From NCBI GenBank assembly GCA_902780535.1, contig CACZFT010000010.1, forward strand, positions 1 through 59,761: a stretch of 59,761 nt of DNA, in the 5' to 3' direction. Position 1 is the stretch's first letter. Every line of letters begins with the position of its first letter. The notes beneath the pieces are model-generated. The model did not search any database, had not been told where the DNA came from, and was given only the letters and a program-made list of their open reading frames with translations. Position numbers and translations under genes: made by a program. Shown piece after piece: positions 32,747 to 42,100 of the stretch. The DNA is from an uncultured Selenomonas sp. (GTDB lineage Bacteria; Bacillota; Negativicutes; Selenomonadales; Selenomonadaceae).

Positions 32747-32762
32747 TCGAAAACGCGAAACC

Positions 32763-32791
32763 TTGTTCCATGCCTGCTTTTGCGATACAAT
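32763..32791 (+). promoter_or_regulatory. Promoter of the Uma2 gene
   Basis: TTGTTC, 17-base spacer, TACAAT (32786-32791). Confidence 0.65.
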
Positions 32792-32850
32792 GAAAAGAAA
32801 GCTGAAAGAAATTTTGTGCGGAAATTTATTTCGGAGAGGAGTGCAGGAGG

Positions 32851-33417
32851 ATGGAAGAGCTTTCGTATAAAGAAGATGCATGGATGGAGAAGGTTGACGG
32901 AAAAATTGTCATGATGTCACCGCGGCCATTTGTGAAACATACGATCATTGCTTCTAATATTTTTGCGATTTTTCATCGCTTTTTGAGAGGCAAACCGTGT
33001 GTCGCATTTGGCGATGGTGTGGATGTCCATCTGGACGAAAAGAACACGTTCATTCCTGATGTGATGATTGTCTGCAATCAGGACATTATCCATGAAGACG
33101 CAATTTACGGTGCGCCGGACCTTGCCGTCGAAGTCCTTTCTCCATCGACGATGCGCCGTGACCGCACGGTGAAAATGAAAAAATACGCGGCGGCGGGCGT
33201 GCGCGAGTACTGGATCGTGACGCCAGGGACGAAAAGTATCGAGGTATATCTGAATCAGGATGGCACGTTCGAACTCGACGAGGTTTACGTCGATTTTACG
33301 GAACTTGAGCTCAAAGCGATGGACGAGGAAGAGAAGAAGGCCGTGAAGTGGCAGATCAAGGTGTCGCTGTATGATGATTTGCTGGTTGATGTCAAAGAAA
33401 TTTTCGAGAAAGTTTGA
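32851..33417 (+). CDS. Uma2-family restriction-endonuclease-fold protein (DUF820)
   Basis: 188-residue protein of the Uma2 family, a PD-(D/E)XK nuclease fold of uncertain role, often in many copies per genome. Signatures: EKVDGKIVMMSPRPFVKHTI near the start, then FIPDVMIVC, APDLAVEVLSPST (the catalytic D...E-V-L core) and KMKKYAAAGVREYWIV. These keep the likely metal ligands Asp and Glu-x-Leu. Start ATG 32851 directly follows GGAGG; spacing is tight, and ATG 32881 would remove part of the domain. It stands alone before the phosphatase gene. Confidence 0.85.
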   Translation: MEELSYKEDAWMEKVDGKIVMMSPRPFVKHTIIASNIFAIFHRFLRGKPCVAFGDGVDVHLDEKNTFIPDVMIVCNQDIIHEDAIYGAPDLAVEVLSPSTMRRDRTVKMKKYAAAGVREYWIVTPGTKSIEVYLNQDGTFELDEVYVDFTELELKAMDEEEKKAVKWQIKVSLYDDLLVDVKEIFEKV

Positions 33418-33443
33418 GTGTGTGAAAAGAAAGCGGGAATGTG

Positions 33444-33926
33444 ATGCATAAGATTCTTTTTGTCTGCCATGGCAATATCTGCCGGTCGCCGATGTGCGAG
33501 TTCGTGATGAAGGAGCTCGTGCGGCGGGCGGGGCGGGACGCGGAGTTCGTCATCGATTCGAAGGCCTGCCGCACCGATGAAATCGGAAATGACGCGCACC
33601 CCGGCACGCAGCAGATGCTCCGCGCGAAGGGCATCCCGTTTTCGCGCCGTGCGGCACGGCTTATCCGGCGCGAGGACTATGAGGCGTATGACTTCGTCAT
33701 CGCGATGGACGACGAAAACATGTGCGACCTGCGCCGCCTCACGAAAGGCGACCCCGAGCACAAATGCCGCCTGCTCTTGTCGTTCGCAGGCGAAGAGCGC
33801 GAAGTGGCCGATCCGTGGTACACAGGGAATTTTGAAGCGACGTATCAGGATGCCGTGAAGGGGTGCAAGGCGCTTCTGGAAGCGTGCGAGGGAAGGGGCG
33901 AGGAACCATCATCATGTGGAAAATGA
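33444..33926 (+). CDS. Low-molecular-weight protein tyrosine phosphatase
   Basis: 160-residue cytosolic phosphatase. The P-loop C-x5-R-S is at the start (LFVCHGNICRSPM) and the general-acid loop DPWYTG is near the end. Enzymes of this kind commonly regulate tyrosine kinases that control polysaccharide export; the following genes encode glycosyltransferases, which fits. ATG 33444 is preferred to the GTG at 33441. The end overlaps the next gene by 13 bases, indicating an operon. Confidence 0.93.
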   Translation: MHKILFVCHGNICRSPMCEFVMKELVRRAGRDAEFVIDSKACRTDEIGNDAHPGTQQMLRAKGIPFSRRAARLIRREDYEAYDFVIAMDDENMCDLRRLTKGDPEHKCRLLLSFAGEEREVADPWYTGNFEATYQDAVKGCKALLEACEGRGEEPSSCGK

Positions 33927-35227
33927 TTCGGACATGGCCGATTTGTCGGATGGCAGGACTGCTTTGCGCATCCATCGTGCTTGGAACGATAGCGATGATT
34001 GGCGTATATTTCCTCCCGACGGCACCGATGTTCCATCATGTGGAACGTTCTATCGAGATTTTCGAGACAGAAGGCACGCATTATGGATGGGCGAACGGCA
34101 AGCACAGTTCCGATATTGATAATTTCACGAATGCGCTGATGCTGCAGAATGCTATCTTTTCAGGGTCTGGAAACGCTGCCTATGATGCGATGCTGAACCA
34201 GCGCTTTGCTTATCTGGATACAGAGCCTGCGGAGGCTTTGGTCAAAGAGGTGCATGGCGAGGCTCCTTTGTCGGTGGCGACATATGCGCATTACTGGCAT
34301 GGATACCTTGTCATCTTGAAACCTCTGCTCTGTCTCATGGATGTTTCTTATTTGCGGATACTGAATCTTATGGTGCAGGTGCTCTTGTCGGCATGGCTCA
34401 TTCGGAAACTCGGGCAGGAATTCGGATCGGGGGCCGGGACGGCTTATCTTCTGATGTATCTTTTTCTGAATCCTGTATCACTTGCGATGTCGTTTCAGTT
34501 TTCGACGATGTTCTACATCATGTCAATCATGACCGTCTGCGTGCTTCGAAGATTTGATGATTGGGATGAAAAGCGGCGATGCATGCAGAGGTTCCTCGTT
34601 GTGGGTGCATTGACGGCATTCTTTGACTTCTTGACCTATCCGTTCGTGTCTCTGGGCATTCCTCTCGTTGTCTTTCTCATGATGCGGCAGAAGCGTGGCG
34701 GTCTCCGGACCATGTCGGAGGGCGGGGAGCTCCTGCTTTCTACCGGAGTGTCGTGGGGCATCGGTTACGGCGGCATGTTTCTTGGAAAATGGCTCGTTGG
34801 ATGGTTTCTGACAGGCGTGAATGTCCCAGCGGAAGCCATGCATCAGGCAGCGTATCGGATGTCTTCGCAGTCAGGGCTCGACGGTGGTGGTACGTCGTTC
34901 CATGCGCCCGCTGTGTGGTTCAAGAATTTCATCATTCCGCTCCATGAACCTTTTGGTCTCTGTCTCCTGCTGGCCTTTCTGTTCCTGGCATGGAAGGCAT
35001 ATCGTCATCGGAAAGAGATCGTTCTGGCGGAACAGAAGGTGCTTTGCAAGCTGCTCGGGATCGTCGCTTGCTATCCTTTTCTCTGGTATGCGGCCTTGAC
35101 GAACCATTCGTATATGCATGACTGGTTCACCTATCGCGAACTGGCAATCACCGTGTTTGCTGTCAGCATGCTGCATTCTGTTATTTCCGCCAAAGAGAAG
35201 ATGCGGGAGGAGGGGAGGCATGGATAA
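33914..35227 (+). CDS. Polytopic membrane protein (GT-C glycosyltransferase-like)
   Basis: 437 residues with about ten hydrophobic segments, a first span (MAGLLCASIVLGTIAMIGVY) and a large outside loop after it (about residues 45-115) containing HVERSIEIFETEGTHYGW. This layout resembles GT-C enzymes that use polyprenyl-phosphate sugars. No family motif was firmly recognised. ATG 33914 follows GAGGAACC. It overlaps the downstream GT2 gene by 8 bases; such pairs (GT2 making polyprenyl-P-sugar plus GT-C using it) are common. Function is inferred from layout and neighbour only. Confidence 0.65.
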   Translation: MWKMIRTWPICRMAGLLCASIVLGTIAMIGVYFLPTAPMFHHVERSIEIFETEGTHYGWANGKHSSDIDNFTNALMLQNAIFSGSGNAAYDAMLNQRFAYLDTEPAEALVKEVHGEAPLSVATYAHYWHGYLVILKPLLCLMDVSYLRILNLMVQVLLSAWLIRKLGQEFGSGAGTAYLLMYLFLNPVSLAMSFQFSTMFYIMSIMTVCVLRRFDDWDEKRRCMQRFLVVGALTAFFDFLTYPFVSLGIPLVVFLMMRQKRGGLRTMSEGGELLLSTGVSWGIGYGGMFLGKWLVGWFLTGVNVPAEAMHQAAYRMSSQSGLDGGGTSFHAPAVWFKNFIIPLHEPFGLCLLLAFLFLAWKAYRHRKEIVLAEQKVLCKLLGIVACYPFLWYAALTNHSYMHDWFTYRELAITVFAVSMLHSVISAKEKMREEGRHG

Positions 35228-36173
35228 GATTGCAGTTCTGATTCCTTGCTATAATGAGGCGAAGACCATCGGAAAAGTGGTGGACGATTATCGGCGTGCC
35301 CTGCCGGAAGCAGCCATCTATGTCTATGACAACAACTCGACGGATGGCACGGGAGAGATTGCGCGGCAGCATCATGCCATTGTCCGACGGGAGTTCCGGC
35401 AGGGCAAGGGGAATGTCATCCGGACGATGTTCCGAGAGATTGAAGCGGATTGCTATCTCATGATTGATGGAGATGATACGTATCCTGCGGAACATGCACG
35501 AGAGATGTGCCAGATGATTCTTTCAGGCGAAGCCGATATGGTCATCGGAGATCGCCTTTCGACAACGTATTTTGAAGAAAACCAGCGTCCATTCCACAAT
35601 CTGGGGAATGAAATGGTTCGAAAATTCATCAATCTCTTCTGGCATCCACAGGAACCCATCCGTGACGTCATGACAGGGTATCGCGCCTTCAGCCCGATGT
35701 TTGTCAAGAGTTTTCCCATTCTGGCGCAGGGCTTTGAAATCGAGACCGAGATGACGATTCATGCGCTTGACAAGAATCTCTGCATCCGGAGTGTCGGTGT
35801 CGAGTATCGTGACCGTCCGCCAGGGAGTGTGAGCAAGCTCAACACTTATACGGATGGTGCAAGAGTGCTTTGGACGATTTTCCGCTTGTATCGCGATTAT
35901 CGCCCGATGCGGTTCTTCGGCATGGTGGCCGTATTTTTCGCAGCTGTTTCTATCCTGCTGTTCCTGCCAGTTCTGACAGAATATCTGGAAACAGGGATGG
36001 TTCCGCGGTTTCCAACGTTCATCGCAAGTGCGTTTTCCATGCTGGCGGCTTTTCTGGCAACGGCCTGCGGCTTGATCTTGGATACGCATGCGAGGAACAG
36101 CCGGAAGAACCTCGAAATCCAGATGAACATCATTCACATGATGCTGCATGTGAAGAAACGCGGAGAAGGATGA
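35220..36173 (+). CDS. GT2 glycosyltransferase with C-terminal membrane domain (DPM/GtrB-like)
   Basis: 317 residues. N-terminal GT-A domain: VLIPCYNEAKTIGKVVDDY, VYDNNSTDGT, and the metal-binding D-x-D in MIDGDDTYP, with acceptor-loop residues in MTGYRAFSPMFVKSFP. Two membrane spans close the protein (FFGMVAVFFAAVSILLFLPV and AFLATACGLIL), as in polyprenyl-phosphate glycosyltransferases. It probably loads a sugar on undecaprenyl phosphate for the neighbouring GT-C-like protein. ATG 35220 overlaps the upstream gene end. Confidence 0.88.
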   Translation: MDKIAVLIPCYNEAKTIGKVVDDYRRALPEAAIYVYDNNSTDGTGEIARQHHAIVRREFRQGKGNVIRTMFREIEADCYLMIDGDDTYPAEHAREMCQMILSGEADMVIGDRLSTTYFEENQRPFHNLGNEMVRKFINLFWHPQEPIRDVMTGYRAFSPMFVKSFPILAQGFEIETEMTIHALDKNLCIRSVGVEYRDRPPGSVSKLNTYTDGARVLWTIFRLYRDYRPMRFFGMVAVFFAAVSILLFLPVLTEYLETGMVPRFPTFIASAFSMLAAFLATACGLILDTHARNSRKNLEIQMNIIHMMLHVKKRGEG

Positions 36174-36201
36174 CTTTGCAATCCGAAGGGAAGGAAGACC
36201 G

Positions 36202-36486
36202 ATGGTGAAGATTACGGGCTGGTACCAGCTGCCGAATGCGCTGCCGCAGCAGGTGGATTTTGAAGAGCTGTTCGATGCATCGTTCATGCGGCGGTTCACG
36301 CGGTATCGGTCGTTTGAAAAGTTCCTGGCGGGCGGCCGTTTCGTCATCCGCTCGCAGGCGGATTTCGAGGCGCTGCCAGAAGAAGAGATGGACGCGCATG
36401 TGCGGCGGGCGACGCGGTTTTCGTCGTGGAAGGAGATGCTTGACACGGCGACGGATCTCTATGCGCGGCGTGCGGGCAGGAGGTGA
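36202..36486 (+). CDS. Small conserved-looking protein of unknown function
   Basis: 94-residue soluble protein, no signal or membrane span. It contains several aromatic/arginine segments (FMRRFTRYRSFEKFLAGGRF, RRATRFSSWKEMLDTATDL). I do not recognise a family. It is reached 28 bases after the GT2 gene and its stop overlaps the ribosome site of the next glycosyltransferase, so it is part of the same operon and may be an accessory factor. Confidence 0.65.
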   Translation: MVKITGWYQLPNALPQQVDFEELFDASFMRRFTRYRSFEKFLAGGRFVIRSQADFEALPEEEMDAHVRRATRFSSWKEMLDTATDLYARRAGRR

Positions 36487-36491
36487 TGATG

Positions 36492-37757
36492 ATGGATTTT
36501 CAGGATCTCATCCATGCGATCCATGTGGCAGAGGCGGAAGGTGATATCGATGGTTGTGCTGCCTGCCAGCTCCAGATGCTGGAGATGACGAAGGCACAGC
36601 CAGAGCTTTTGCGGACGGTCGATACGACATATCTGAGGATTGACTATCTCATGCGGATTCTGGCGGCAGCTGTCCTGGCTTTCGGGCGGGGCGAGTGGAA
36701 GATGGCGAAGTATTACATGCTGCACTTTCCTCCTCAATTCCTGAAGCGTCAAGGATGCTTCCCCGAACATCGGGCGATGCTCGGACGCATTGCCTATGAA
36801 GAAGGTGCATTCGAAGAAGCGTCACAGTTCCTGAAAGCGCACCTTGCAGAATATCCTCAGGACGAGATGGCATGGTTCTGGCTGGGGAATGCTGAGTTCC
36901 GGCAAAGGCGGTTCTCAAAAGCGGTGGCAGCTTATACGCGTGCGCTTCATCGGAAGAAGAGCCTGTGCGAGGCAGATGAGAATCGTGCAGCTGCATTTCA
37001 GGAAATGTGCACGCAGGTGGGGCAGATGACTCTTCCAAAGATACCATCTCCTGCAGTGGAGGTAGATGCGGAGGATTGGGAGGCAGTACGCCATCTGCCT
37101 ATCTTCATCAATTGCCGCGACCGCGTCGATTGCCTTTCCAGGCTGGTGGACTGGCTCTTGCAGGCAGGGTATGAGAATCTCATCCTGCTGGACAATGATT
37201 CGACGTATGAGCCGCTCTTGCAGTATTATGAAGATATCCGCTCAGAGCGGGTGCGCGTCGTGATGCTCGGCGAGAATCTCGGACATACGGCCCTATGGGA
37301 CAGCGCGGTGCTGGAGATGCTGGACATCGAGACACCGTATGTTTATACCGATCCTGACGTTCTGCCAGCCGAAGCATGCCCGAAGCGGTTCCTGATGGAT
37401 GATTTGCGTATCCTTTCCCGCTATCCGGGCATCCAGAAAGTCGGCGCTGCATTGCGTTATGATGATATTACTTATGAGGCGAGCGAGCGGACGAGGTCGG
37501 AGGCAGCCTGCTATTATCATGCACCTCTGGGCGGAGATGTTTATTTTGCCAATGTGGATACGACGTTCGCACTTTATCGGAATGCCCGCTTCTATTATCG
37601 AGGTCCGGCCGTCCATATGGCGGGAAAGTACATGTTCCGGCATCTTCCCTGGTACTATGATTCGGAGCATCTCCCGGAGGATGAAGTATATTATATGAAA
37701 CACGCGAATGCTTCTTCGTCAACGGGAACGCTCTTGAAGACGTTGCATCGCATCTGA
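36492..37757 (+). CDS. TPR-headed glycosyltransferase, copy 1
   Basis: 421 residues. The N-terminal ~170 residues are helical and TPR-like (YEEGAFEEASQFLKAHLAEY, AWFWLGNAEFRQRRFSKAVA). The C-terminal ~250 form a GT2-like domain: PIFINCRDRVDCLSRLVDWL, LILLDNDSTYEPLLQYY, and TPYVYTDPDVLPAEACP, where D-P-D replaces the usual D-x-D site. ATG 36492 was selected for 8-base spacing from GGAGG; two ATGs just before are possible. It is clearly paralogous to the next gene over its full length. Likely acts on a surface glycan; acceptor unknown. Confidence 0.75.
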   Translation: MDFQDLIHAIHVAEAEGDIDGCAACQLQMLEMTKAQPELLRTVDTTYLRIDYLMRILAAAVLAFGRGEWKMAKYYMLHFPPQFLKRQGCFPEHRAMLGRIAYEEGAFEEASQFLKAHLAEYPQDEMAWFWLGNAEFRQRRFSKAVAAYTRALHRKKSLCEADENRAAAFQEMCTQVGQMTLPKIPSPAVEVDAEDWEAVRHLPIFINCRDRVDCLSRLVDWLLQAGYENLILLDNDSTYEPLLQYYEDIRSERVRVVMLGENLGHTALWDSAVLEMLDIETPYVYTDPDVLPAEACPKRFLMDDLRILSRYPGIQKVGAALRYDDITYEASERTRSEAACYYHAPLGGDVYFANVDTTFALYRNARFYYRGPAVHMAGKYMFRHLPWYYDSEHLPEDEVYYMKHANASSSTGTLLKTLHRI

Positions 37758-37770
37758 AGAGGGGAATGGA

Positions 37771-39039
37771 ATGGAATTCCGAGAGATTGACCGGGCATTT
37801 CGTGCAGCGGAACAGGCGGGGGATTTGGAAGGCTGCGCGGCATGCCAGGTTCAGATGTTCGATTTGCTGGAGGAGCATCCTGAAATCGAAGATACGCCGG
37901 AGTTTGGCTACCAGTATATCCGGGGCATGGTTCTTGTTGCGGCGGCTGCGATAGCGTTTGACAACGGAGACGAGCGAAGGGCGGAGTATTATCTGCGCCA
38001 TTTCCCTGCGAGGCTTTTGGGGAAAGGTTTTTTCTTTCCAGAATATCGTCATGCCTTGGGCGTGCTCGCATATCGGCGGGGCAGCTTTGCGGAGGCGCAG
38101 GAGCTCTTGGAGGCGCATCTTGCCCGGTATCCGCAAGATGAAACCGCATGGATGTATCTCGGGAATGCCCGTTTTCACATGGGAGCGTTCCAGCAGGCAG
38201 CGGATGCCTACCGCAAGTCGCTGTTTCAGAAAGCGGAGTTTGAGGAAGCATCTGAAAATCTGACTGCGGCGGTTTCTCGAATGATGTCTCCCAGGGGGGG
38301 CTGTGTGTCCAGCGTGAAAGAGCAGGAGGACAGCCTCGGCATCTCGTACGAAAATTGGGATGCGGTGCGGCGCCTTCCCATCTTCATCAACTGCCGTGAC
38401 CGTGTGGGATGCCTTTCCCGTCTGGTTTCCTGTCTGTTGGCGTGTGGCTATCGGAATCTCATCCTGCTCGACAATGCTTCGACGTATCCGCCGCTGCTTT
38501 CATTTTACGAGAGGATACGGTCTTCACGGGTACGCATCGTGAAGCTGGGGAAGAATTTCGGCCACAGGGCGCTTTGGGACAGCGGCATCCTCGAATTCTT
38601 GCACATCCGGACGCCATATGTCTATACGGATCCTGATGTGCTGCCGGGAGAGGGCTGCCCGCCCCGATTCTTGCAGGATTTCGTGCGCGTTCTTTCGGAG
38701 CATCCGTCTGTCAGCAAAGTCGGAGCGGCACTGCGGTATGACGACATCACATTTTTCGACCGGGAACGGAAACAGGCTTCGGAGTCCGTATTCTATATCG
38801 CGCCGATCGCAGAACATGTCTATTTCGCAAATGTCGACACGACGTTTGCGCTGTATCGCAATGTCCGTTTCTACCACCGGGGGCCGGCGCTTCGCATGGC
38901 AGGGCCGTATATGTTCCGTCATCTGCCGTGGTATTATGATTATGCGCATCTGCCGGAGGATGAGCAATATTATCTCGATCATGTAGAAAAGAGTTCATCG
39001 GTGAAGGCGGACTTCATCAGTGCTTCCAGGGGAAAATGA
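37771..39039 (+). CDS. TPR-headed glycosyltransferase, copy 2
   Basis: 422 residues, full-length paralogue of the preceding gene with the same order: TPR-like head (YRRGSFAEAQELLEAHLARY, AWMYLGNARFHMGAFQQAAD), then GT2-like domain with PIFINCRDRVGCLSRLVSCL, LILLDNASTYPPLLSFY, TPYVYTDPDVLPGEGCP and VYFANVDTTFALYRN. ATG 37771 is 13 bases after the stop of copy 1. The pair differ most in the linker (a Cys/Ser-rich stretch here). Tandem duplication followed by divergence suggests successive addition of two sugars. Confidence 0.75.
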   Translation: MEFREIDRAFRAAEQAGDLEGCAACQVQMFDLLEEHPEIEDTPEFGYQYIRGMVLVAAAAIAFDNGDERRAEYYLRHFPARLLGKGFFFPEYRHALGVLAYRRGSFAEAQELLEAHLARYPQDETAWMYLGNARFHMGAFQQAADAYRKSLFQKAEFEEASENLTAAVSRMMSPRGGCVSSVKEQEDSLGISYENWDAVRRLPIFINCRDRVGCLSRLVSCLLACGYRNLILLDNASTYPPLLSFYERIRSSRVRIVKLGKNFGHRALWDSGILEFLHIRTPYVYTDPDVLPGEGCPPRFLQDFVRVLSEHPSVSKVGAALRYDDITFFDRERKQASESVFYIAPIAEHVYFANVDTTFALYRNVRFYHRGPALRMAGPYMFRHLPWYYDYAHLPEDEQYYLDHVEKSSSVKADFISASRGK

Positions 39040-39073
39040 AGGAAGAGCGGTAGCATCAGGAGAGGGTGGCTGC

Positions 39074-40756
39074 GTGAGAAAAAGCATGTGGAAACGGTGG
39101 CGGTTTTCATGGGCGTTGTTTTTGGGGCTTGTCGCGCTGAACCTGACGGCGCTCGTACAGGCAGAGATGTTCGCAGGAGAAATATCGGTTTCTGCGCATG
39201 CCGGACGGCTCGCTGAGGAGCTCGTGCGCGTGGCGGGCTGGGCTGGCGTCTTCACGGCACTGGCCGGATTCCTGCCGCAAAGGGGGCGGCGCGGAGCTGC
39301 GGCGATGCTTCTGGGGCTGAGCCTCGTGCTCTGCGGCGTCGATGGCTTCACGCTTGCACACTACCACAGCGTGCTCGATGCAGGGCTGCTCGAAATCGTC
39401 TTTGCGACGAATCCTGCTGAGGCATGGGAGTATGTGACGAGCCAGGCGGGCGGCATTGCGGTAGCAGCGGGCGTGCTCGTGGCAGCTGCCAGTCTCGTCG
39501 TGGCTGGCGGACGTTTCTTGCGTTGCAGAAAGGATGCGGCAGGCGAGTTCGGCCGCTGGGGCGCGGTATTCCTCTGCGTGCTGCTGCTGGCATTTTTTGC
39601 GAGCTTTGTCCATGCGGCGATGGATGAGGATGACCGCGTGGAAAATGATATGCGCTCGAATTCCATCCTGCGCCTCGCCTTGAACATCCGTCAGGCCCAT
39701 GAGGAAATCGGCTCGGCGGAGTTCGTGGCGTGGACGCTCGCGAATCACGAGGTCGGGGAGACGGAGGGAACCGACGACATTCCGTATGTCGTCTTCATCC
39801 TCGGCGAATCGACGAGCCGCCATCACATGCAGCTTTATGGCTACGGCCTGCCGACGACGCCGAAACTCGCGGCGCGGGCGGAGGCAGGCGAGCTCGCAAT
39901 CTACGAGAACGTCACGAGTCCGCACGCGGGCACGATGGCCGTCCTGCGGACGCTGTTCAGCTTTTACGACAATGACGCGAACGGCATGTGGTACGATTAT
40001 GGCGATCTCTTCGACATCCTGCGGCAGGCGGGCGTCTACACGGCATGGCTGTCGAACCAGGAGGCGTCGGGCTTTTATGGCAGCATCGGGCGGACGCTCG
40101 GCGAGCGCACGGATCATGTCGCGTTCACGAGTCCGGTCGCACATTCCATCGACCTTGCGGAGCGCTATGACAGCGAGGTGCTGCCGTTCCTGGATGAAGA
40201 GCTGCGCGAGCGCGTGGCGGAGCCGGTGCCAGCCGCGTTCTACGTCATCCATCTGATGGGGGCGCACGAGGAATTTTCGAAGCGCTATCCGCCGGAGTTT
40301 GCACGGTTCACGCCCGAGGATGAGGCGGGACGCGGCGCCCTGGAGGATGCGTCCGCACGGGCCGTGCGGGCGGCGTATGACAATGCCGTGCTCTATGACG
40401 ACGCCATTGTCGATGAAATCATCCGGCGGTTCGAGGACAAGGACGCGCTTGTGATCTTCATTTCCGACCATGGCGAGGAAGTCTATGATACGCGGGCGCA
40501 GTTCGGCCACGGCGACGAGACGAGCCCGTGGCAGCGCGACGTGCCGATGGTGTTCTGGATGTCGAAAGCGTTCCGCGTGAACCATCCGGCCGACGTGCAG
40601 CGCATCGAGGCGGCACGCGGGAATCACTGGCAGAGCGATGAGATGATTCATACGCTGCTCGACCTCATGCATGTCCGCGTGGCGGATTTTGACGAAACAA
40701 AAAGCCTGCTCGCGCCGAGGCAGGAGCAGGCAGAAAAGGAAGGAAACGATTCATGA
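39074..40756 (+). CDS. Membrane-bound sulfatase-fold transferase (EptA-like)
   Basis: 560 residues: several N-terminal membrane spans (WALFLGLVALNLTALVQAE, AAMLLGLSLVLCGVDGF, GAVFLCVLLLAFFASF) then a periplasmic alkaline-phosphatase/sulfatase domain. The metal site and nucleophile region is VVFILGESTSRHHMQLYGY (E and T), with later ligands in YVIHLMGAH and LVIFISDHGEEV, FGHGDE. This resembles phosphoethanolamine or phosphoglycerol transferases that decorate lipid A or glycans; Negativicutes have an outer membrane. GTG 39074 has AGGAGAGGG at 7 bases; ATG 39086 is an alternative. It overlaps the next gene as ATGA. Confidence 0.87.
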   Translation: MRKSMWKRWRFSWALFLGLVALNLTALVQAEMFAGEISVSAHAGRLAEELVRVAGWAGVFTALAGFLPQRGRRGAAAMLLGLSLVLCGVDGFTLAHYHSVLDAGLLEIVFATNPAEAWEYVTSQAGGIAVAAGVLVAAASLVVAGGRFLRCRKDAAGEFGRWGAVFLCVLLLAFFASFVHAAMDEDDRVENDMRSNSILRLALNIRQAHEEIGSAEFVAWTLANHEVGETEGTDDIPYVVFILGESTSRHHMQLYGYGLPTTPKLAARAEAGELAIYENVTSPHAGTMAVLRTLFSFYDNDANGMWYDYGDLFDILRQAGVYTAWLSNQEASGFYGSIGRTLGERTDHVAFTSPVAHSIDLAERYDSEVLPFLDEELRERVAEPVPAAFYVIHLMGAHEEFSKRYPPEFARFTPEDEAGRGALEDASARAVRAAYDNAVLYDDAIVDEIIRRFEDKDALVIFISDHGEEVYDTRAQFGHGDETSPWQRDVPMVFWMSKAFRVNHPADVQRIEAARGNHWQSDEMIHTLLDLMHVRVADFDETKSLLAPRQEQAEKEGNDS

Positions 40757-42027
40757 CATACGAGACAAGGGAACTTCTGGATTTCATCGCGTCCGCGCCG
40801 TCGCCGTGTCATACGGTGGCAGCCTCAGCGGAAAAGCTCCGCCGGGCGGGGTTCGAGGAGCTGGAGCTTGGCGGTGCCTGGCAGCTTTCGCGCGGCGGGC
40901 GCTATTTCATCCGCGTCTATGGCACGACGCTGCTGGCGTTCACGGTTGGCGCGGCGGGGCCACTGCGCATGGCGGCGGCGCATACGGATTTTCCGTGCTT
41001 CCGGCTGAAGCCGGCGGCGGGGCTCGTGCGCGAGGGTTATGGCCTGCTGAATGTCGAGACGTATGGCGGCCTGATTCTGCGTTCGTGGCTCGACCGGCCG
41101 CTCGGCCTCGCGGGCAAGGTCGTGCTGCGTGGGGCGGATGCCTTTCATCCTGAGGTGCGCCTCGTCGATTTCGGACGGCCGCTCGTGACGATTCCGAGCC
41201 TCGCCATCCACATGGATCGCGCGGTGAACAAGGAGGGCGCGCTCAATCCGCAGAAGGACATGCTGCCGCTCGCGGCGCTCTTTGGCGGCGAGGCAGACGA
41301 AGACTGGTGGATGCAGGCACTTGCGGAGCTCTCTGGCGTTCCGGCTGAAGACATCCTTTCCTATGAGCTCTCGACGTATCCATGGGAGCAGGGCTGTACG
41401 CTTGGACTTGCGGAGGAACTCGTTTCCTCGCCGCGCCTCGACAACCTCACGTCCGTCTGGGCGTGCCTCGAAGGACTCATGGCCGCGACAAAGGACAGCG
41501 TGCCTGAGGGCGTGCGCCTCGTCGCGATCTTCGACAACGAGGAAGTCGGCAGCCGCACGAAGCAGGGCGCTGGTTCGGCCGTGCTGATGGAGGTGCTGCG
41601 GCGCATCTATGCAGCGGAGGACGGCGCACGCCTGTCGGCCGCACTCGCGGGCGGCTTTCTGCTTTCCGTCGATGTTGCGCATGGCCTCCATCCGAATCAT
41701 ATGAGCAAAAGCGACCCAGCCGTGCGCCCCGTGCTCGGCGGCGGTGTCGTCATCAAGCAGGCGGCGTCGCAGGCCTACGCGGGCGATGCTGAAGCTGTCG
41801 CCATCGTGCGGGCGCTCTGCGAGGAGCGCGGCATCGCGCATCAGGACTTCGTGAACCGCAGCGACAGTCGCGGCGGCTCGACGCTCGGCTCCATCGCCTC
41901 GGCGCTCGTCCCCGTCCGTACGATGGACGTCGGTGTGCCGATTCTCGCGATGCACTCGGCACGCGAGACCATGGGCGCGGCAGATGAAACAGCGCTTGCG
42001 GAACTCGTGCAGGCCGTGCTGGAATAA
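40753..42027 (+). CDS. apeB: M18 family aspartyl aminopeptidase
   Basis: Cytosolic zinc aminopeptidase of 424 residues, the normal length. Metal and active-site segments: AAAHTDFPCFRLKP (first His), then IFDNEEVGSRTKQGA (catalytic Glu and ligand), LSVDVAHGLHPNHMSK (Asp), and the final His in ILAMHSARETMG. It removes acidic N-terminal residues from peptides. ATG 40753 overlaps the upstream transferase stop, although its function seems unrelated; a strong terminator follows. Confidence 0.93.
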   Translation: MTYETRELLDFIASAPSPCHTVAASAEKLRRAGFEELELGGAWQLSRGGRYFIRVYGTTLLAFTVGAAGPLRMAAAHTDFPCFRLKPAAGLVREGYGLLNVETYGGLILRSWLDRPLGLAGKVVLRGADAFHPEVRLVDFGRPLVTIPSLAIHMDRAVNKEGALNPQKDMLPLAALFGGEADEDWWMQALAELSGVPAEDILSYELSTYPWEQGCTLGLAEELVSSPRLDNLTSVWACLEGLMAATKDSVPEGVRLVAIFDNEEVGSRTKQGAGSAVLMEVLRRIYAAEDGARLSAALAGGFLLSVDVAHGLHPNHMSKSDPAVRPVLGGGVVIKQAASQAYAGDAEAVAIVRALCEERGIAHQDFVNRSDSRGGSTLGSIASALVPVRTMDVGVPILAMHSARETMGAADETALAELVQAVLE

Positions 42028-42042
42028 CAGGACGTATGAGAA

Positions 42043-42083
42043 AAAGAGAGAGACCGCTCTTGGCATGAGCGGTCTCTCTCTTT
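42043..42083. terminator. Bidirectional terminator
   Basis: Perfect 17-bp stem (42043-42059 with 42067-42083), 7-base loop, between apeB and the convergent coiled-coil gene. Confidence 0.92.
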
Positions 42084-42100
42084 ATGGAAAACAGGGCAGT

